Of a DNA stretch of 64,000 bases, positions 36,134 through 45,071 are shown piece after piece. Numbering within the stretch: the first letter of the stretch is position 1; every line of letters begins with the position of its first letter. Origin of the DNA: Pseudomonadota bacterium. GTDB taxonomy: Bacteria > Pseudomonadota > Gammaproteobacteria > Steroidobacterales > Steroidobacteraceae. The position numbers were made by a program, and so were the translations under genes. The stretch lies in contig JAFEDU010000001.1 in NCBI GenBank assembly GCA_018241425.1, positions 248,001-312,000 on the forward strand, written 5' to 3'. The notes below the pieces were generated by a model, which was not told the DNA's origin, did no database searches, and saw nothing but the letters and a program-made list of their open reading frames with translations.

Positions 36134-36352
36134 TCACTCCGCGCAGTCGTAGACGGTCATCCCCTCGCTGCGGCGCGACACGGCGTGCTTGCCCTGCGCG
36201 GCACAGTCCGCCTCGGCGCGCTCGAGCTGCCGCGCCTCCATGCGATCCTGGGACTCGGGGCGGATCGCGTTGGGCGATGACGGATTGTCCATGGGCGGCG
36301 AATTCACGCATCCCGCCATCACACACAGCCCGAGCAGAGCAAAGCGTCGCAT
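36134..36352 (-). CDS. Small lipoprotein
   Basis: The product is 72 residues with a lipobox (LGLCVMAGC), then a charged helical part (RMEARQLERAEADCAAQGK) and two further cysteines (CAAQG, YDCAE) that could form a disulfide. No family recognised. It is convergent with the LuxR-type regulator gene. Confidence 0.65.
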   Translation of the reverse strand: MRRFALLGLCVMAGCVNSPPMDNPSSPNAIRPESQDRMEARQLERAEADCAAQGKHAVSRRSEGMTVYDCAE

Positions 36353-36420
36353 GCAGCAGACTCCCACAGGTTTCGACCCGCGAGAGTGTAGTGCCTCCGC
36401 CGCGCCGACCGCCATGCGTT

Positions 36421-36882
36421 TCAGGCAGCTGCCGGGGACGGTGCCCGCTCCCAAAGCACGAGCGCCATTGCAGTGCAGGCCGCGATCGCCGCGGCGAGGG
36501 CGGTCGGCACGGCGAAGACGTAGCGGGCGCTGATCAGCGCCACGGCCGTGAAGGCGGCGAGGTGCGTGACGACCATCGCTCGTGCGGCCGCCCCGCGCTC
36601 GGCCAGCGTCCCGAGCTGCCACAAGAGCAGTGCCTCGATGGCGAGGAACACGGTCACCAGGAGGCCAAATCCCTGATAGAACTCGAAGTAGGAGCGGCTG
36701 AGGCCGGCGACGGCGAACCTGACCTGCTGCATGTGGGTGGCGACGGCACGCGAGGCGGCGTCCTGACCGGGCAACCACGGCCGTCCACGCTGGTGGCCGA
36801 GCGCGAACAGCGCAGCGATCACGGCGGCCATCCGCAGCCATACGGCGGGTTGTCGGAGTCGTTCCGCCGCGCTCAGCGCCAC
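36421..36882 (-). CDS. Four-helix membrane protein (LIC_13387-like)
   Basis: The product is 153 residues with four hydrophobic helices (about 15-28, 68-92, 100-120, 125-145). The SYFEFYQGFGLLVTVFLAIEAL segment resembles small membrane proteins annotated LIC_13387-like; this is from memory. Function unknown. It lies ten bases downstream of the AHSA1-like gene on the same strand, so it is likely in the arsR operon. Confidence 0.65.
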   Translation of the reverse strand: MALSAAERLRQPAVWLRMAAVIAALFALGHQRGRPWLPGQDAASRAVATHMQQVRFAVAGLSRSYFEFYQGFGLLVTVFLAIEALLLWQLGTLAERGAAARAMVVTHLAAFTAVALISARYVFAVPTALAAAIAACTAMALVLWERAPSPAAA

Positions 36883-36892
36883 CGGATATGCC

Positions 36893-37372
36893 TCAGGTAC
36901 GGACGATCTCGTCAGCGGCGAGCTTCAGAATCGCCGGCCAGCCGTTATCGACCTCATTGCGCATCTTGGTGCCGCCCGCTTCACCCATGCGCTCGAAGTC
37001 GCGGTGCTCGACCTCGATGCGGGTGGCGCCCTCCCCGCTCGCCACGAACCGCACCTCGACCTCGGAGGCCAGCGCCACGCGCGGCTCGGGCTTCCAGTCC
37101 GGACTGATTTCCCAGCTGACAATGAACCTGTGTCCCGGCTCCCACAGGCGCACGCGGCCAATGGTTACCTGGGTGCCGTCCTCGAGGTCGTTGTACCAGC
37201 GGCCACCGACCCGGGGCTCGATGGCGATGCGCCGGATCGGGGCCGACCCGATGCCGTGTGACTTCGGCCACCACCGGTCGATGTGCGCGGTGAACACCTC
37301 GAAGGCGCGCTCCGGCGTCGCCTGCACCAGCAGGGACTTGCGCACCGGCGCGATGGAGATCGTTGCGGTCAT
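36893..37372 (-). CDS. SRPBCC/AHSA1-family protein
   Basis: The product is 159 residues. The START-like fold is seen in RKSLLVQATPERAFEVFT, HIDRWWPKSH, PRVGGRWY, GRVRLWEPGHRFIVSW and the C-terminal helix GGWPxI-like DNGWPAILKLAAD. The ligand or substrate is unknown. It overlaps arsR by four bases; such ArsR-AHSA1 pairs are common. Confidence 0.85.
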   Translation of the reverse strand: MTATISIAPVRKSLLVQATPERAFEVFTAHIDRWWPKSHGIGSAPIRRIAIEPRVGGRWYNDLEDGTQVTIGRVRLWEPGHRFIVSWEISPDWKPEPRVALASEVEVRFVASGEGATRIEVEHRDFERMGEAGGTKMRNEVDNGWPAILKLAADEIVRT

Positions 37373-37698
37373 GGATCGTGTTCCTGGGTTGGGGCTGCGC
37401 TGCCAGACTCCAGTTGCGCCTTGAAGGCCTGGAGGGCCTCGTCCCAGAAGCCGTCGAGCCACCGGCGCAGCTCACCCAGCCCATGGGGATCGATGTAATA
37501 AATGCGCCGGGTACCCTCGGCGCGGTCTGTGACGAGCCCTGCCTGCTTGAGTGCCTTCAGGTGCTGGGACACCGCCGGCCGGCTGACGGGAAGTCCGCGA
37601 GCCAGGGCACCCACCGATTTCGGGCCGGACCGCAGGCGCTCGAAGACACGCCGTCGGGTCGGGTCGCTGAGGCAGGTGAGCGCACTTCCGTAAGCCAT
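37369..37698 (-). CDS. ArsR-family transcriptional regulator
   Basis: The product is 109 residues. The winged HTH is clear: LSDPTRRRVFERL, VGALARGLPVSRPAVSQHLKALKQAGLV, TRRIYYIDPHGL. No metal-binding CVC motif is present, so it is probably a non-metal ArsR that controls the downstream AHSA1-like gene. The ATG at 37698 is preferred; a GTG lies one codon earlier. Alternating inverted repeats directly upstream are the likely operator. Confidence 0.9.
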   Translation of the reverse strand: MAYGSALTCLSDPTRRRVFERLRSGPKSVGALARGLPVSRPAVSQHLKALKQAGLVTDRAEGTRRIYYIDPHGLGELRRWLDGFWDEALQAFKAQLESGSAAPTQEHDP

Positions 37699-37699
37699 C

Positions 37700-37721
37700 A
37701 CTTACCGTAAGTCATTACTTA
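37700..37721. promoter_or_regulatory. ArsR operator: alternating ACTTA/TAAGT half-sites
   Basis: ACTTAC-C-GTAAGT (37700-37712) and TAAGT-CATT-ACTTA (37708-37721) share the central half-site. The element touches the arsR start codon, so binding would block transcription or initiation (autorepression). Confidence 0.65.
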
Positions 37722-37740
37722 CATGGAGTCAAGCGGTCGC

Positions 37741-39132
37741 TCAGTACTCCAGGTGGACGCGCAGGGCATAGAAGCGCGCGGGCCCGCGGTCCCGATTGAA
37801 ACCGGGGTCACTGATGAACTGGACGTCGGGACTGACCTGCAGGCGCACGGGGAAACGGCCTGGGGTCTCGAAGACCTGCGCACGGTAATAGGTCTCCACG
37901 ATCTTCTCGTGCCCGTAGTCCAGGTGCCCGTCGTCGAGCAGGAACCCGGATCCGCCCGCAGCCAGGTAATCCCGGTGGGCATTGGAGAGCCCCTCCATGA
38001 CGAGGCCCAGCCCGAGGCGATCCTGCGGCCGGTGCCAGTGCACGCCCGAGAGCTGGCCGCCGACCGTAACCAACTGGTCGACCTCGGTGAAGACGAACGA
38101 CTCCGTCGCGCCGTCGTTCCAGCCGACGCGCAGGAACACCCCGGACTCGCCCGCGTCCGCCAGCGGCAGCTCCGCGTTCAGGCCAAACCCGTACTTGTGG
38201 CGCCCGTCCCGCCCGTCGGCCGCGACATCCGGTAGCGCGCCGTCCGCGGCGGCAGTGGCGAGCGCCTCGCGGTAGTTCCCCATGCGCGCGGTGTTGCGAT
38301 ATGCAAGCACGCGCACGATGGCCTGCGCAGGCAGTGCCGAGAGCGTGAGTTCGAGGTTCTCGCCCTGCGCGCGATTCAACGTCTCGAGGGTCTGAGCGTT
38401 GGCGACGACCGGCATGCGATAGAGCCCATAGCGAAGCGCCCAGGCCGGACTCACGTAGGCGAGCACGAAGCCGTCCGTGTAGCCGCGCGTGTTGGCGGCG
38501 TAGTCCCAGCTGGTATTGGCCCAGAGCGACCAGTTCAGGAACTGAGTGCGCGCCGCGGAGGCATAGCGGTTGTGGTCGAAGTCATCCGTCACCGCCATGC
38601 GGCCGGCCTTGAACTCCAGCCGCGTCTCAGGCTCGAAGCCTGCGATCTGGTCCTGGGCGCGCTCCACGTGGGCGGTCTGGGCGCCCAGGGGATACAGGAA
38701 CCGCACGAACGCCCGGGCGATGTAGAAGGTCTTCTTGAGGCCCGCCACGCCCTCGCGCACGACGTCCCCGTTGGTCAGGCCGCCGAGGCCGGTCGCACCG
38801 CTCACCCCGGCACCCATGAACTTCTCGGTATCCAGGTACAGCTGCAACCACGAGGCGGGCGCCCACCCGCCGTAGAAGCCAATGGTGTTCGTCGCCTGGG
38901 TGTCGCCCTCGGGATAGAGGCTCAGGCGGCCGGAGTAGTCGGCGTCGATCGCCGTCTGGTGCTGCAGCACGTAGGTGTACTGGGCCGCCAGCAGCGCCGG
39001 CCACTGCGAGTCCGGGCCGGAAGGTGCGGGCTCCGGGTCGCCGGCGGAATCCGCGAGCGCCGTGCCGGCGCCCCCGAGGATCAGCGCCACGAAGCCCCTG
39101 AGGCACCACGTGCGAATGCTGGAAATGCGCAT
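37741..39132 (-). CDS. OprB-like outer-membrane porin
   Basis: The product is 463 residues with signal peptide (GFVALILGGAGTALA). The rest alternates beta strands with Asp/Gly-rich loops (DADYSGRLSLYPEGD, FLRVGWNDGATESFVFTEVD) and ends FYALRVHLEY, the C-terminal barrel signal. The TETYYRxQV-like VETYYRAQVFETPGR segment near the end is found in carbohydrate-selective OprB porins. Substrate unknown; it may serve metal or sugar passage. It is monocistronic. Confidence 0.75.
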   Translation of the reverse strand: MRISSIRTWCLRGFVALILGGAGTALADSAGDPEPAPSGPDSQWPALLAAQYTYVLQHQTAIDADYSGRLSLYPEGDTQATNTIGFYGGWAPASWLQLYLDTEKFMGAGVSGATGLGGLTNGDVVREGVAGLKKTFYIARAFVRFLYPLGAQTAHVERAQDQIAGFEPETRLEFKAGRMAVTDDFDHNRYASAARTQFLNWSLWANTSWDYAANTRGYTDGFVLAYVSPAWALRYGLYRMPVVANAQTLETLNRAQGENLELTLSALPAQAIVRVLAYRNTARMGNYREALATAAADGALPDVAADGRDGRHKYGFGLNAELPLADAGESGVFLRVGWNDGATESFVFTEVDQLVTVGGQLSGVHWHRPQDRLGLGLVMEGLSNAHRDYLAAGGSGFLLDDGHLDYGHEKIVETYYRAQVFETPGRFPVRLQVSPDVQFISDPGFNRDRGPARFYALRVHLEY

Positions 39133-39189
39133 CGTTCGTCCAGCGTACCGGCCGCGGGGGCGCCGCGACCGGAGGCGCCTGTGGCCCGC

Positions 39190-39648
39190 TCAGGTCCGGT
39201 GGGTTCCGCGCACGTGAGCCGACCCGCCCTTGCGGCGGCCGCCGCTCTCGATGCTGAGCTCGCCGAGGATCGCGCATCCCCCTTCGCCATGGGGACGCTG
39301 GCACTGGCGGCGCAGCGCCTGCAGCTGGCGCTTCAGTTGCTGCAGCTCGCTGATGCGGGCGGCGACGTGGGCCATGTGCTCGTCGAGCAGCACGTGGGCC
39401 GCATGGGCGGCGCCTGCCGGCAGGTCACGGAACCGCAGCAATTCTCTGATCTCATTGAGAGTCATGTCCAACGCCCGGCAGTTGCGGATGAAGGCCAGGC
39501 GCTCCACGTGAGCCCGTCCATAGACGCGGTAGTTACCCGCGGTGCGCAGCGGGGCCGGCAGCAGTCCCTCGCGCTCGTAGAAGCGGATGGTCTCCGCCTG
39601 GCACTGGGTGCGCCGGGCGAGTTCCCCGATCTTCAGGCTGACGTCCAT
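39190..39648 (-). CDS. MerR-family regulator, CadR/PbrR type
   Basis: The product is 152 residues. The N-terminal MerR HTH is KIGELARRTQCQAETIRFYEREGLLP. The metal-binding cysteines of the Cd/Pb-responsive group are in RNCRALDM (about residue 58) and RRQCQRPHGEGGC (about 117-126, spacing of seven). The C-terminal tail is short and lacks the His-rich end of CadR. It is divergent from the CDF transporter gene and overlooks a typical MerR operator. Likely inducers are Cd, Pb or Zn. Confidence 0.88.
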   Translation of the reverse strand: MDVSLKIGELARRTQCQAETIRFYEREGLLPAPLRTAGNYRVYGRAHVERLAFIRNCRALDMTLNEIRELLRFRDLPAGAAHAAHVLLDEHMAHVAARISELQQLKRQLQALRRQCQRPHGEGGCAILGELSIESGGRRKGGSAHVRGTHRT

Positions 39649-39653
39649 GCCCC

Positions 39654-39690
39654 TTGACCTTAAAGTGACTTTAGGGTTTCCACTATACGC
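39654..39690 (+). promoter_or_regulatory. MerR-type promoter/operator for the CDF gene
   Basis: TTGACC (-35, 39654-39659) and CACTAT (39681-39686) are separated by a long spacer. The dyad CCTTAAAGT-G-ACTTTAGGG (39658-39676) lies in the spacer, the typical layout for MerR activators that untwist an over-long promoter. Confidence 0.8.
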
Positions 39691-39763
39691 CTCAGCCGCG
39701 GGCCACGCACTACCGCGGCCGGCAGGCATTGCATTCGTCAACGCGGGGGAGAATCGGTCGGCC

Positions 39764-40747
39764 ATGAGCGCAGGGCACGGTCAGCACACGCACGCACATG
39801 GCCACCACCACGGCCACCGCCATGCGCATGGACACGGGGTCACTGCAGCGCCCCACTCCGACGGCCATGCACGTGGCGAGGCCGCGAGCGCGCGCCGCCT
39901 GCTGATCGCGCTCGCGATCCTCGGAACATTCACCCTCGTCGAAGCCGTCGGCGGCTACTTTGCCAACTCCCTGGCGCTGCTCGCCGAGGCGGCCCACATG
40001 CTGGCCGATTGCGGCTCGCTGGTGCTCGCGGTATTCGCGATCCGCGTGGGACAGCGGCCGGCCAGTGCCCAGCGCACCTATGGACACCGGCGCTACCAGC
40101 CGCTGGCGGCCTTCGTGAACGGCCAGCTGCTGCTGCTCCTGACGCTTTGGGTCGTGTACGAGGCCGTGCTGCGCCTCATGCACGTGCCGGCAGTGGACGG
40201 TCGCCTGATGCTCGCCATTGCCCTCCTCGGCGGGGTTGCCAACCTCGCCGCCTTCATCGCGCTGTCCGGCAGCCAGTCGCTCAACGAGCGCGGCGCCCGT
40301 GCCCACGTCATGAGCGACCTCCTGGGCTCGGTCGCCGCCAGCCTCGCCGCGCTCCTCATCCTCTTCATGGGCTGGCGTATCGCCGACCCGCTGCTCTCGC
40401 TCCTGGTTTCGGTGCTGATCTTCCGCTCGGCGTGGGCACTGATCCGCGAATCCGCCGACGTGCTGCTCGAGAGCGCCCCGGCCCGCTTCGACGTCACCCG
40501 GGTGGAGACCGTGCTGATCGGCCACGTCCCGGGGCTCGCCAGCGTTCATCACGTGCACGTCTGGTCGATGACCGGCGAGCGGCCGACGGTCACCCTGCAC
40601 GCGCGGCTGGAGGCCGGGACTCCCCCCCAGCCGGTACTCACCGCCATACACGCGCGCCTCGAGCAGCACCTGCACGTGGAACACTGCACGGTGCAGATCG
40701 AGGACGGCGATTGCGCCACCCCGGACTGCGGCCCGGAGAGGTCCTGA
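39764..40747 (+). CDS. CDF-family metal cation efflux transporter
   Basis: The product is 327 residues with six helices. It exchanges Zn/Cd for protons across the inner membrane. The His-rich N-terminus (HTHAHGHHHGHRHAHGHG) is a metal-binding tail. The metal-site motifs HMLADCGSL (helix 2) and HVMSDLLGS (helix 5) are HxxxD pairs as in ZitB/ZnT. A cytosolic domain with SVHHVHVWSM follows. The ATG at 39764 is chosen over the longer frame because that extension overlaps the MerR operator. It is under MerR control and upstream of the RND operon. Confidence 0.93.
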   Translation: MSAGHGQHTHAHGHHHGHRHAHGHGVTAAPHSDGHARGEAASARRLLIALAILGTFTLVEAVGGYFANSLALLAEAAHMLADCGSLVLAVFAIRVGQRPASAQRTYGHRRYQPLAAFVNGQLLLLLTLWVVYEAVLRLMHVPAVDGRLMLAIALLGGVANLAAFIALSGSQSLNERGARAHVMSDLLGSVAASLAALLILFMGWRIADPLLSLLVSVLIFRSAWALIRESADVLLESAPARFDVTRVETVLIGHVPGLASVHHVHVWSMTGERPTVTLHARLEAGTPPQPVLTAIHARLEQHLHVEHCTVQIEDGDCATPDCGPERS

Positions 40748-40810
40748 GGGCAGCCCCGCGCTGGCGCCAGAGCGCACCCACCCCGCTGAGAGTCCCAAAC
40801 GGATCAGGTC

Positions 40811-41983
40811 ATGGCAGACGAACTGGGCAACATCGCCGATCACTCCGGCACGGCGCGCGGACGCCTCTTCCTCTTCGGCGGCCTCATCGCCGGCGTGCTG
40901 CTGATCCTCATCCTCTATACGCATGGCTTCGGCCTGCTGGGCGGAGGCAACGCCGCCGCGGAGGCCCCGCTCGTGGAACGGCGGGGTGCGGCCCTGTACG
41001 TACCGGAGGGTTCGGCGCTGCGCGCACACCTTGGCGTGGAACCGGTCAGGGAAGTGCCCCTGAGCCCGAAGCTCCGCGTCCCGGGGACGATCGAGCCGGA
41101 TCCCGCGCGCAGCGCCGCGGTGCTCTCCCCGGGCACGGGCCGCGTCGTCGAGGTGCGTGCCCGGCCGGGTCAGCGGGTCAACGCCGGCGACGTGCTACTG
41201 GTCATCGACTCCCCCGACCTCGCGCAGGCACAGGATGACGACGCCAAGGCCGCCGAGACCCTCGCGCTGGCACGCCGCAACCTCACCCGGGCGGAGGGCC
41301 AGACGCGCATCGGCGCCGGGTCCGAGCGCGACCTGGACCAGGCGCGCAACGATGCAGCGCAGGCGGCCGCGGACTACGCGCGCACCCAGGCGCACCTGCG
41401 CAACTTCGGGGCCGCAGCGCGGGCACGCACGGCGCTCCTCAGTGTCCGTGCGCCCTTCTCCGGGACCGTGACGGCGCTGAATGTAGCCGACGGCAACATG
41501 ATCAACGACGCCACCCAGCCGGTGCTCACCCTCGTGCACACGGCCGCCGTGTGGGTGACCGCCCTGGTCGCCGATCGCGACCTGCCGCGGGTCACCGCCG
41601 GGGATGAGGCGGAGGTCAGCCTCGATGCCTACCCGCAGGAGACGCTGCACGGACGCGTGCTGTCGGTCAGCGACGTGGTCGAGAACGACTCGCGCCGCAC
41701 CAAGGTGCGCATCGCCTTCGACAATCCCGGCAACCGCCTGCGACCCAACGGCTACGCGAGCGTCACGCTCGTGGGCACCGCCCGCGGCCAGCTGGTGCTG
41801 CCGACCTCGGCGCTCCTCATGAACAACGACCGCACCAGCGTGTTCGTGCGCACCGCGCCGTGGACCTTCGAGCGGCGCACGGTCGAGGTGGACCTGCAGC
41901 AGGGTGACAGCGTGCCGGTGCGCAGCGGGCTTAAGGCCGGCGATCAGGTGGTGGTCCGCGGCGGGATCCTCCTGAATGATTGA
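40811..41983 (+). CDS. CusB/CzcB-type periplasmic adaptor of RND efflux
   Basis: The product is 390 residues. An N-terminal anchor (about 18-38) precedes lipoyl-like (PGTGRVVEVRARPGQRV), helical hairpin (about 145-215) and beta-barrel domains (APFSGTVTALNVADGNMI). It joins the inner-membrane pump to the outer-membrane channel. Its stop overlaps the pump gene by eight bases. The substrate is probably a heavy metal given the pump type. Confidence 0.92.
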   Translation: MADELGNIADHSGTARGRLFLFGGLIAGVLLILILYTHGFGLLGGGNAAAEAPLVERRGAALYVPEGSALRAHLGVEPVREVPLSPKLRVPGTIEPDPARSAAVLSPGTGRVVEVRARPGQRVNAGDVLLVIDSPDLAQAQDDDAKAAETLALARRNLTRAEGQTRIGAGSERDLDQARNDAAQAAADYARTQAHLRNFGAAARARTALLSVRAPFSGTVTALNVADGNMINDATQPVLTLVHTAAVWVTALVADRDLPRVTAGDEAEVSLDAYPQETLHGRVLSVSDVVENDSRRTKVRIAFDNPGNRLRPNGYASVTLVGTARGQLVLPTSALLMNNDRTSVFVRTAPWTFERRTVEVDLQQGDSVPVRSGLKAGDQVVVRGGILLND

Positions 41984-44900
41984 CCAGTTCGTAGGCTTCT
42001 GCCTCCGTCACCGCCTCCCGGTGATGGTGCTGGCAGCGCTGCTCGCAGGTTTCGGGGTCTACGCCTGGGAAACGCTCTCGGTGGAGGCCTACCCGGAACT
42101 CGGCGACGTCGCCGCCCAGGTGACCACGCAGATGCCGGGGCTCGCGGCCGAGGAGGTCGAGCAGCTCATCACCGTGCCCCTGGAGCGCCAGATCAATGGC
42201 ACGCCGGGACTGCTCCTGATGCGCTCCTCGAGCACCTTCGGCCTGTCGCTGATCACGGTGCTGTTCCGCGACGGCTACGAGGACTACTGGGCGCGCCAGC
42301 GCCTGCTCGAGCGCATCAACCAGGCGGTACTGCCCGCCGGCGCCTCCCCCTCACTCGATCCCGTGGCCGGCCCCGGGGGCGAGATCTACCGCTACACGCT
42401 CGAGTCATCCACCCGCAACCTGCAGGAGCTCTCGGAGATCCAGCGCTGGACCGTGATCCCGGCGCTGAAGTCGGTGCCGGGCGTGGTGGACGACACCAAC
42501 TTCGGCGGCTTCACGACGGAGTACCAGCTGGACCTCGACCCGCGGCAGCTCGAGCACTATGGCCTGGGCATCACGGACGTCATCAACGCCATCAACAACA
42601 ACAACGCCAACGCCGGCGGCGGCCGCGTCTCCCGCGGCGACCAGAGCTACGTCATCCGCGGTGTCGGGCTCATGCGCAGCCTCGCCGACATCGGCGACAC
42701 CGTGGTCACGCAGGTCAACGGCGCGCCGGTCCTGGTGCGCGATCTCGGCCGGACCACGCTCAGCCACCAGGAGCGCGAGGGCATCCTCGGCAAGGACGCC
42801 AACCCGGACACCCTCGAGGGCATCGTGCTGATGCTCAAGTACCAGAACCCCTCGCTGACCCTGCGCGGCCTGCACGCCAAGGTCGAGGAGCTCAACCGCA
42901 AGCTCGCCGCGCAGGACGTGCGCATCGTCCCCTACAGCGACCGTGACACGCTGGTGCACGCCACCGTCAGCAAGGTGGGCCGTACCATTGCCGAGGGCAT
43001 CGCGCTGGTGTTCATCGTCCTGATCGTGTTTCTGGGCAGCCCGCGCAGTGCGTTCGTGGTCGCAGTCTCCATCCCGATGGCGCTGGTCTCGGTGTTCTCG
43101 TTCCTCAACCTCACCAAGGTCTCGGCCAACCTGCTATCCCTCGGTGCCCTCGACTTCGGCATCCTGGTCGACGGCGCGATCGTCGTCACCGAGGCCGTGC
43201 TGCGCCGTCGCGAGGCGACTCCGGACGAGGAGCTCTCCGAAAGCGAGGTCAAGGCCGCGGCGCTGCAGGTGACGCGCCCGATATTCTTCGCAAGCCTCAT
43301 CATCATCACGACGTACCTGCCGCTGTTTTCCTTCGAGCGCGCCGAGGCCAAGCTGTTCACGCCCATGGCCTACACGATGGGTTACGCCCTCTTCGGCGCC
43401 CTGCTGACCAGCCTCGCCCTGGTGCCGGCGCTCGCGTTCTACGCCTTCCGCAAGCCCGGGCGCGTCTACCACAATCGCTGGCTCGAGCGCCTCACGATCC
43501 GGTACGACCGGGCGCTGGCCGCCTGCCTGCACGAGCCGCGCATCATCTACGGCGTTTCCCTGTTCGCGTTGCTGGCCGTAATCGGGCTCGGCGGCACCAT
43601 CGGCCGCGATTTCCTGCCGGACCTCGACGAGGGCTCGCTGTGGCTGCAGGTACAGATGCCGACGGGCCTGTCACTGAACCAGGCGACTGACATGGCAAGC
43701 GAGCTGCGCCGTACCGTGCTCACGTACCCGGAGGTTTCCTACGTCGTCACCCAGACCGGGCGCAACGACGACGGCACGGACCCTTGGACCATGTCCCACA
43801 TCGAGGCGCCCGTGGGGCTGAAGGCGTACGACACCTGGCCGCACCACGAGTCGAAGAAGGAGTTCGTGGACCGCCTGGCGGCCGACCTCGGCCGCAAGCT
43901 CCCGGGATTTTCGATTGGCATCAGCCAGCCGATCATCGATGGCGTCAACGACATGATCGGCGGCGCCCACAGCCCGCTCGTGGCGAAGATCTATGGCGAC
44001 GATCTCGACGAGCTGCGCGACATCGGCTCCCGGATCGTCAACATCCTGTATACCGTGCCGGGCACCTCCAGTGCGTCGATCTTCCAGGAACCGCCGATTC
44101 CGCAGATCGAGATCAAGCTCGATCGCGAACGGGCGGCCCGCTACGGCATCAACATGAGCGACGTGCAGAACGTCATCCAGACCGGAGTCGGGCAGGCCCC
44201 CGTGTCGACCGTCTATGTCGGAGAACGCACCTATCCACTCACCGTGCGCTACCTCCCGGAGGCCCGCAACAACCCGGACGTGCTGGGCAGCCTCTCGGTG
44301 CGCACCGCCGGCGGTGCGCAGGTGCCGCTTGCCCAGGTGGCCGACATCCGCGTGCGCCAGGGCGAAAGCACCATCACGCGCGAGAATGGCCAGCGCAACC
44401 TGACCATCCGCATCGACAACCGCGATCGCGATCTCACCTCGTACCTGGAGGAGGCCCAGAAGAAGATCGCCCAGCAGGTTCACTTCGACCCGAACCGCAT
44501 CCGGCTCGAATGGGGAGGCCAGTTCGAGAACCAGCGACGGGCGGAGTCGCGCCTGCTGGTGATCCTGGCCATGGTGATGGGGCTGATGCTGATCCTCCTG
44601 ACCGTTGGCATCGGATCACTGCGCCAGGCGGCACTGATCCTGAGCGTGGTCCCGCTCGCCACCCTCGGGGGCCTCATCTCCCTGCACCTCACCGGCCAGA
44701 CCCTCAACGTTGCCACCGGCGTGGGCTTCATCGCGCTGTTCGGCGTCGCCGTGCAGAACGGGATCATCATGGTGGCCAACCTCAACCGGGTGCGCAAGGC
44801 GGGCTACGAGCTGCACGAGGCCATCATGAAGGGCGCCACCGAGCGGCTGCGCCCGGTCCTCATGACGGCGACCGTGGCGACCCTCGGCATGCTTCCGGCC

Positions 44901-45071
44901 GCCATCCATACCGGCGTGGGGAGCGACGTGCAGCGCGGGATCGCGACCGTCGTGGTCGGCGGCCTTGCCATCGCCACGCTCCTGACGCTGTTCGTGCTGC
45001 CCTCGATGTACCACGTGGTGGAGCACTGGGCGGAGGAGCGCGGCGGCCGTGCGCTCTGGAGCCGGGGATGA
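41976..45071 (+). CDS. HME-RND heavy-metal efflux pump (CusA/CzcA family)
   Basis: The product is 1031 residues with 12 helices and two large periplasmic loops. The HME signature in TM4 is DFGILVDGAIVVTEA, with the proton-relay aspartates. The N-terminal LSVEAYPELGDVAAQVTTQMPG is typical. Unlike CusA I see no run of Met residues at the periplasmic site, so Zn/Co/Cd (Czc-like) or Ni is more likely than Cu. It is cotranscribed with the adaptor and NodT-type channel (adaptor, pump, channel order). Confidence 0.94.
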   Translation: MIDQFVGFCLRHRLPVMVLAALLAGFGVYAWETLSVEAYPELGDVAAQVTTQMPGLAAEEVEQLITVPLERQINGTPGLLLMRSSSTFGLSLITVLFRDGYEDYWARQRLLERINQAVLPAGASPSLDPVAGPGGEIYRYTLESSTRNLQELSEIQRWTVIPALKSVPGVVDDTNFGGFTTEYQLDLDPRQLEHYGLGITDVINAINNNNANAGGGRVSRGDQSYVIRGVGLMRSLADIGDTVVTQVNGAPVLVRDLGRTTLSHQEREGILGKDANPDTLEGIVLMLKYQNPSLTLRGLHAKVEELNRKLAAQDVRIVPYSDRDTLVHATVSKVGRTIAEGIALVFIVLIVFLGSPRSAFVVAVSIPMALVSVFSFLNLTKVSANLLSLGALDFGILVDGAIVVTEAVLRRREATPDEELSESEVKAAALQVTRPIFFASLIIITTYLPLFSFERAEAKLFTPMAYTMGYALFGALLTSLALVPALAFYAFRKPGRVYHNRWLERLTIRYDRALAACLHEPRIIYGVSLFALLAVIGLGGTIGRDFLPDLDEGSLWLQVQMPTGLSLNQATDMASELRRTVLTYPEVSYVVTQTGRNDDGTDPWTMSHIEAPVGLKAYDTWPHHESKKEFVDRLAADLGRKLPGFSIGISQPIIDGVNDMIGGAHSPLVAKIYGDDLDELRDIGSRIVNILYTVPGTSSASIFQEPPIPQIEIKLDRERAARYGINMSDVQNVIQTGVGQAPVSTVYVGERTYPLTVRYLPEARNNPDVLGSLSVRTAGGAQVPLAQVADIRVRQGESTITRENGQRNLTIRIDNRDRDLTSYLEEAQKKIAQQVHFDPNRIRLEWGGQFENQRRAESRLLVILAMVMGLMLILLTVGIGSLRQAALILSVVPLATLGGLISLHLTGQTLNVATGVGFIALFGVAVQNGIIMVANLNRVRKAGYELHEAIMKGATERLRPVLMTATVATLGMLPAAIHTGVGSDVQRGIATVVVGGLAIATLLTLFVLPSMYHVVEHWAEERGGRALWSRG

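Noticed and set aside
40776..40815. CTGAGAG ... GGATCAGG string resembling a thi box before the efflux adaptor
   Set aside because: It lacks the ordered aptamer helices and the ACCUGAUC core context; the neighbouring genes are metal efflux. Chance resemblance.
43784..45067. 5' extension of the NodT-type frame inside the pump gene
   Set aside because: The lipobox start at 45068 with ATGA coupling is clear; the extension is an out-of-frame shadow.
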